Assembly (NCBI GenBank): GCA_037178675.1
Contig: JAYMGJ010000067.1
Location: forward strand, 1-64,000
From: Scleroderma bovista
Lineage: Eukaryota > Basidiomycota > Agaricomycetes > Boletales > Sclerodermataceae
DNA length: 64,000 nt
Direction: 5' to 3'
The translations under genes were made by a program, and so were the position numbers. The stretch's first letter is position 1, and every line of letters begins with the position of its first letter. The notes beneath the pieces are model-generated. The model was not told the DNA's origin, did no database searches, and saw only the letters and a list, made by a program, of their open reading frames with translations. Positions 62,888 through 64,000 of the stretch are shown in pieces.

Positions 62888-63944
62888 TTAGGAGGGAGGG
62901 TGCCAATTGCGTGTGGGATGAGGCGGGGCTGTATTAGGCGTGGCTCCAGCGTAGTTGGGTTCATGATACAGAATTGGATAATCCAAGACTCCAGAGTCCC
63001 TGGTATAGAGCTGTGTCTCATTGGGCACACCTCCATATGCAGCATTGCCATATGAATACGAAGGACACAACATCTCAGGTGTAGGCTGCATTTGGCAATC
63101 AAGCCCATCACAGCCAATGTTGTCGGAAAAGTGAGTCGGGGACTGATCGGAAGTGGCTGGAGAAGACGAAGAAGTGCAAGATAACGGTGAGTCATACTCA
63201 GCCAAATTGGAATGCATTTCAGTGCTGGACGCCCCCGAATATGAGTGAGGGGGGCCGGAGAAAACACGGGGTCGTTTATGAGAAGCCGGGTCAAACGTTG
63301 GCTGAGGTTGAAAGATGTATTGAGGAGGTGCACCTGTAAAGGCGGATGACTCCTCATATGAGCCACCATTAGAAGAGTCGGAAGGGGTTATACAAGAGGA
63401 TGTCGGTGTAGGAGGAACGAGGTCCTGGCGTCCAGAACGAATGCGATTTTGTTTGGGATCGAAGCTCAAAGCCGGAGTGGCAGGAACAGGACGTTTGCGT
63501 TTCTTCGGTGGGGGTTGGGGCTGCCTCTTTCTATCGAAATCAAGGGTCTTGGTCGTGAAGAGAGGCTGCACTTCCTTTGGTTTCTGGTGCAAATGAATGG
63601 CCTGACAAAGGGAGAGATGGTATAGGGACCCACAGTGTGTGATTCCCTTCGATTGCGAGTGCTGTCGGAGAGGCTGCTCATCGTTGGAGACGGCCAGTAA
63701 TGCGAGACTGTCCGTGCGATAAGACGAGGGAGATCAGAGGGTTATCGACGTTCGCTGCTCCCTGGGCTGAACGACCTGGGGACATGTTAGTTGCATTGAT
63801 ATATATTGGACTGACCGATGCTGTTGGAGCAGAAACGCGACGTCCTGCAGTTGCAGCGATGGAATGACCGCATAATGCGAAGTATGAATGTTGGTCGTCC
63901 TAACGAGACCTCCTAGATTTTTGATACTCCGCCACCGCGTTCAT
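62888..63944 (-). CDS. Basic, proline-rich uncharacterised protein (5' end uncertain)
   Basis: Not recognised by family. The last exon is long and open: LALLAVSNDEQPLRQH, KGITHCGSLYHLSLCQAIHL, TKTLDFDRKRQPQPPPKKRK (nuclear-localisation-like), then a Ser/Pro/Tyr-rich region to the stop at 62888. That frame has no usable ATG and meets a TGA at 63734-63736. A 42-nt GT-AG intron ending in GGACAG (about 63705-63746) removes the TGA and keeps frame. Two further short introns reach an ATG at 63942-63944 near the window edge. The N-terminal exons are therefore a proposal, and the gene could extend further. Composition suggests a nuclear regulator, but no domain is visible. Confidence 0.5.
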
Positions 63945-64000
63945 CCCCTGCCAACCTACCGAAATCAAATCTACCCAACTGCCAGCACCCCGTAGTGGAA

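Overview
The window looks like nuclear DNA of a mushroom-forming basidiomycete (Agaricomycetes). Genes are close together, split by many 45-65 nt GT-AG introns, and several encode fungal proteins: a GH18 chitinase, a secreted GH17-type glucanase, a GPI-anchored surface protein, a DUF4045-gelsolin protein and MIA40. All gene models were built by eye from reading frames, splice sites and remembered family motifs. No search was run.

Layout. 1-9 kb: a C2H2 zinc-finger gene (+), an NDR/LATS-type kinase locus (-) and a homeodomain locus (+). The kinase and homeodomain loci keep well conserved exons but are broken by several 1-nt frame changes, so they are either decaying or lie in poorly polished sequence. 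9-16 kb: gene-poor except for an intact membrane-anchored GH18 chitinase (-). 15.8-20.6 kb: a twin-CX9C DUF3128 protein (-) head-to-head with MCM2 (+), then MIA40 (-). 20.8-23 kb: an unrecognised protein (-) head-to-head with a GH17-like glucanase (+). 23.5-30 kb: NSE4 (-) head-to-head with an HLTF/Rad5-like HIRAN-SNF2-RING translocase (+). 30.8-31.7 kb: ribosomal protein uS7/RPS5 (-). 32.9-34.8 kb: a conserved uncharacterised protein (-). 36.6-43.1 kb: a likely TEN1, a basic uncharacterised protein and COG5 (all +). 43.9-52.1 kb: a GPI-anchored protein, a DUF4045-gelsolin protein and a coiled-coil protein (all +). 52.5-55 kb: ARPC4 (-) head-to-head with a nucleolar FKBP (+). 55-61.2 kb: gene-poor. 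61.2-64 kb: a short-chain dehydrogenase (-) and a basic, proline-rich protein (-).

How the genes relate. Four genome-maintenance genes (MCM2, NSE4, HLTF-like, TEN1) lie within about 21 kb. The DUF3128 protein has the twin-CX9C pattern of a MIA40 import substrate, and MIA40 is two genes away. The other genes serve wall remodelling, Golgi trafficking, actin and translation; I see no biosynthetic cluster, defence island, CRISPR array or intact mobile element. The most unusual feature is gene structure: start codons alone in their own exon (MCM2, ARPC4), internal exons of 9, 10 and 12 nt, and several GC-AG introns.
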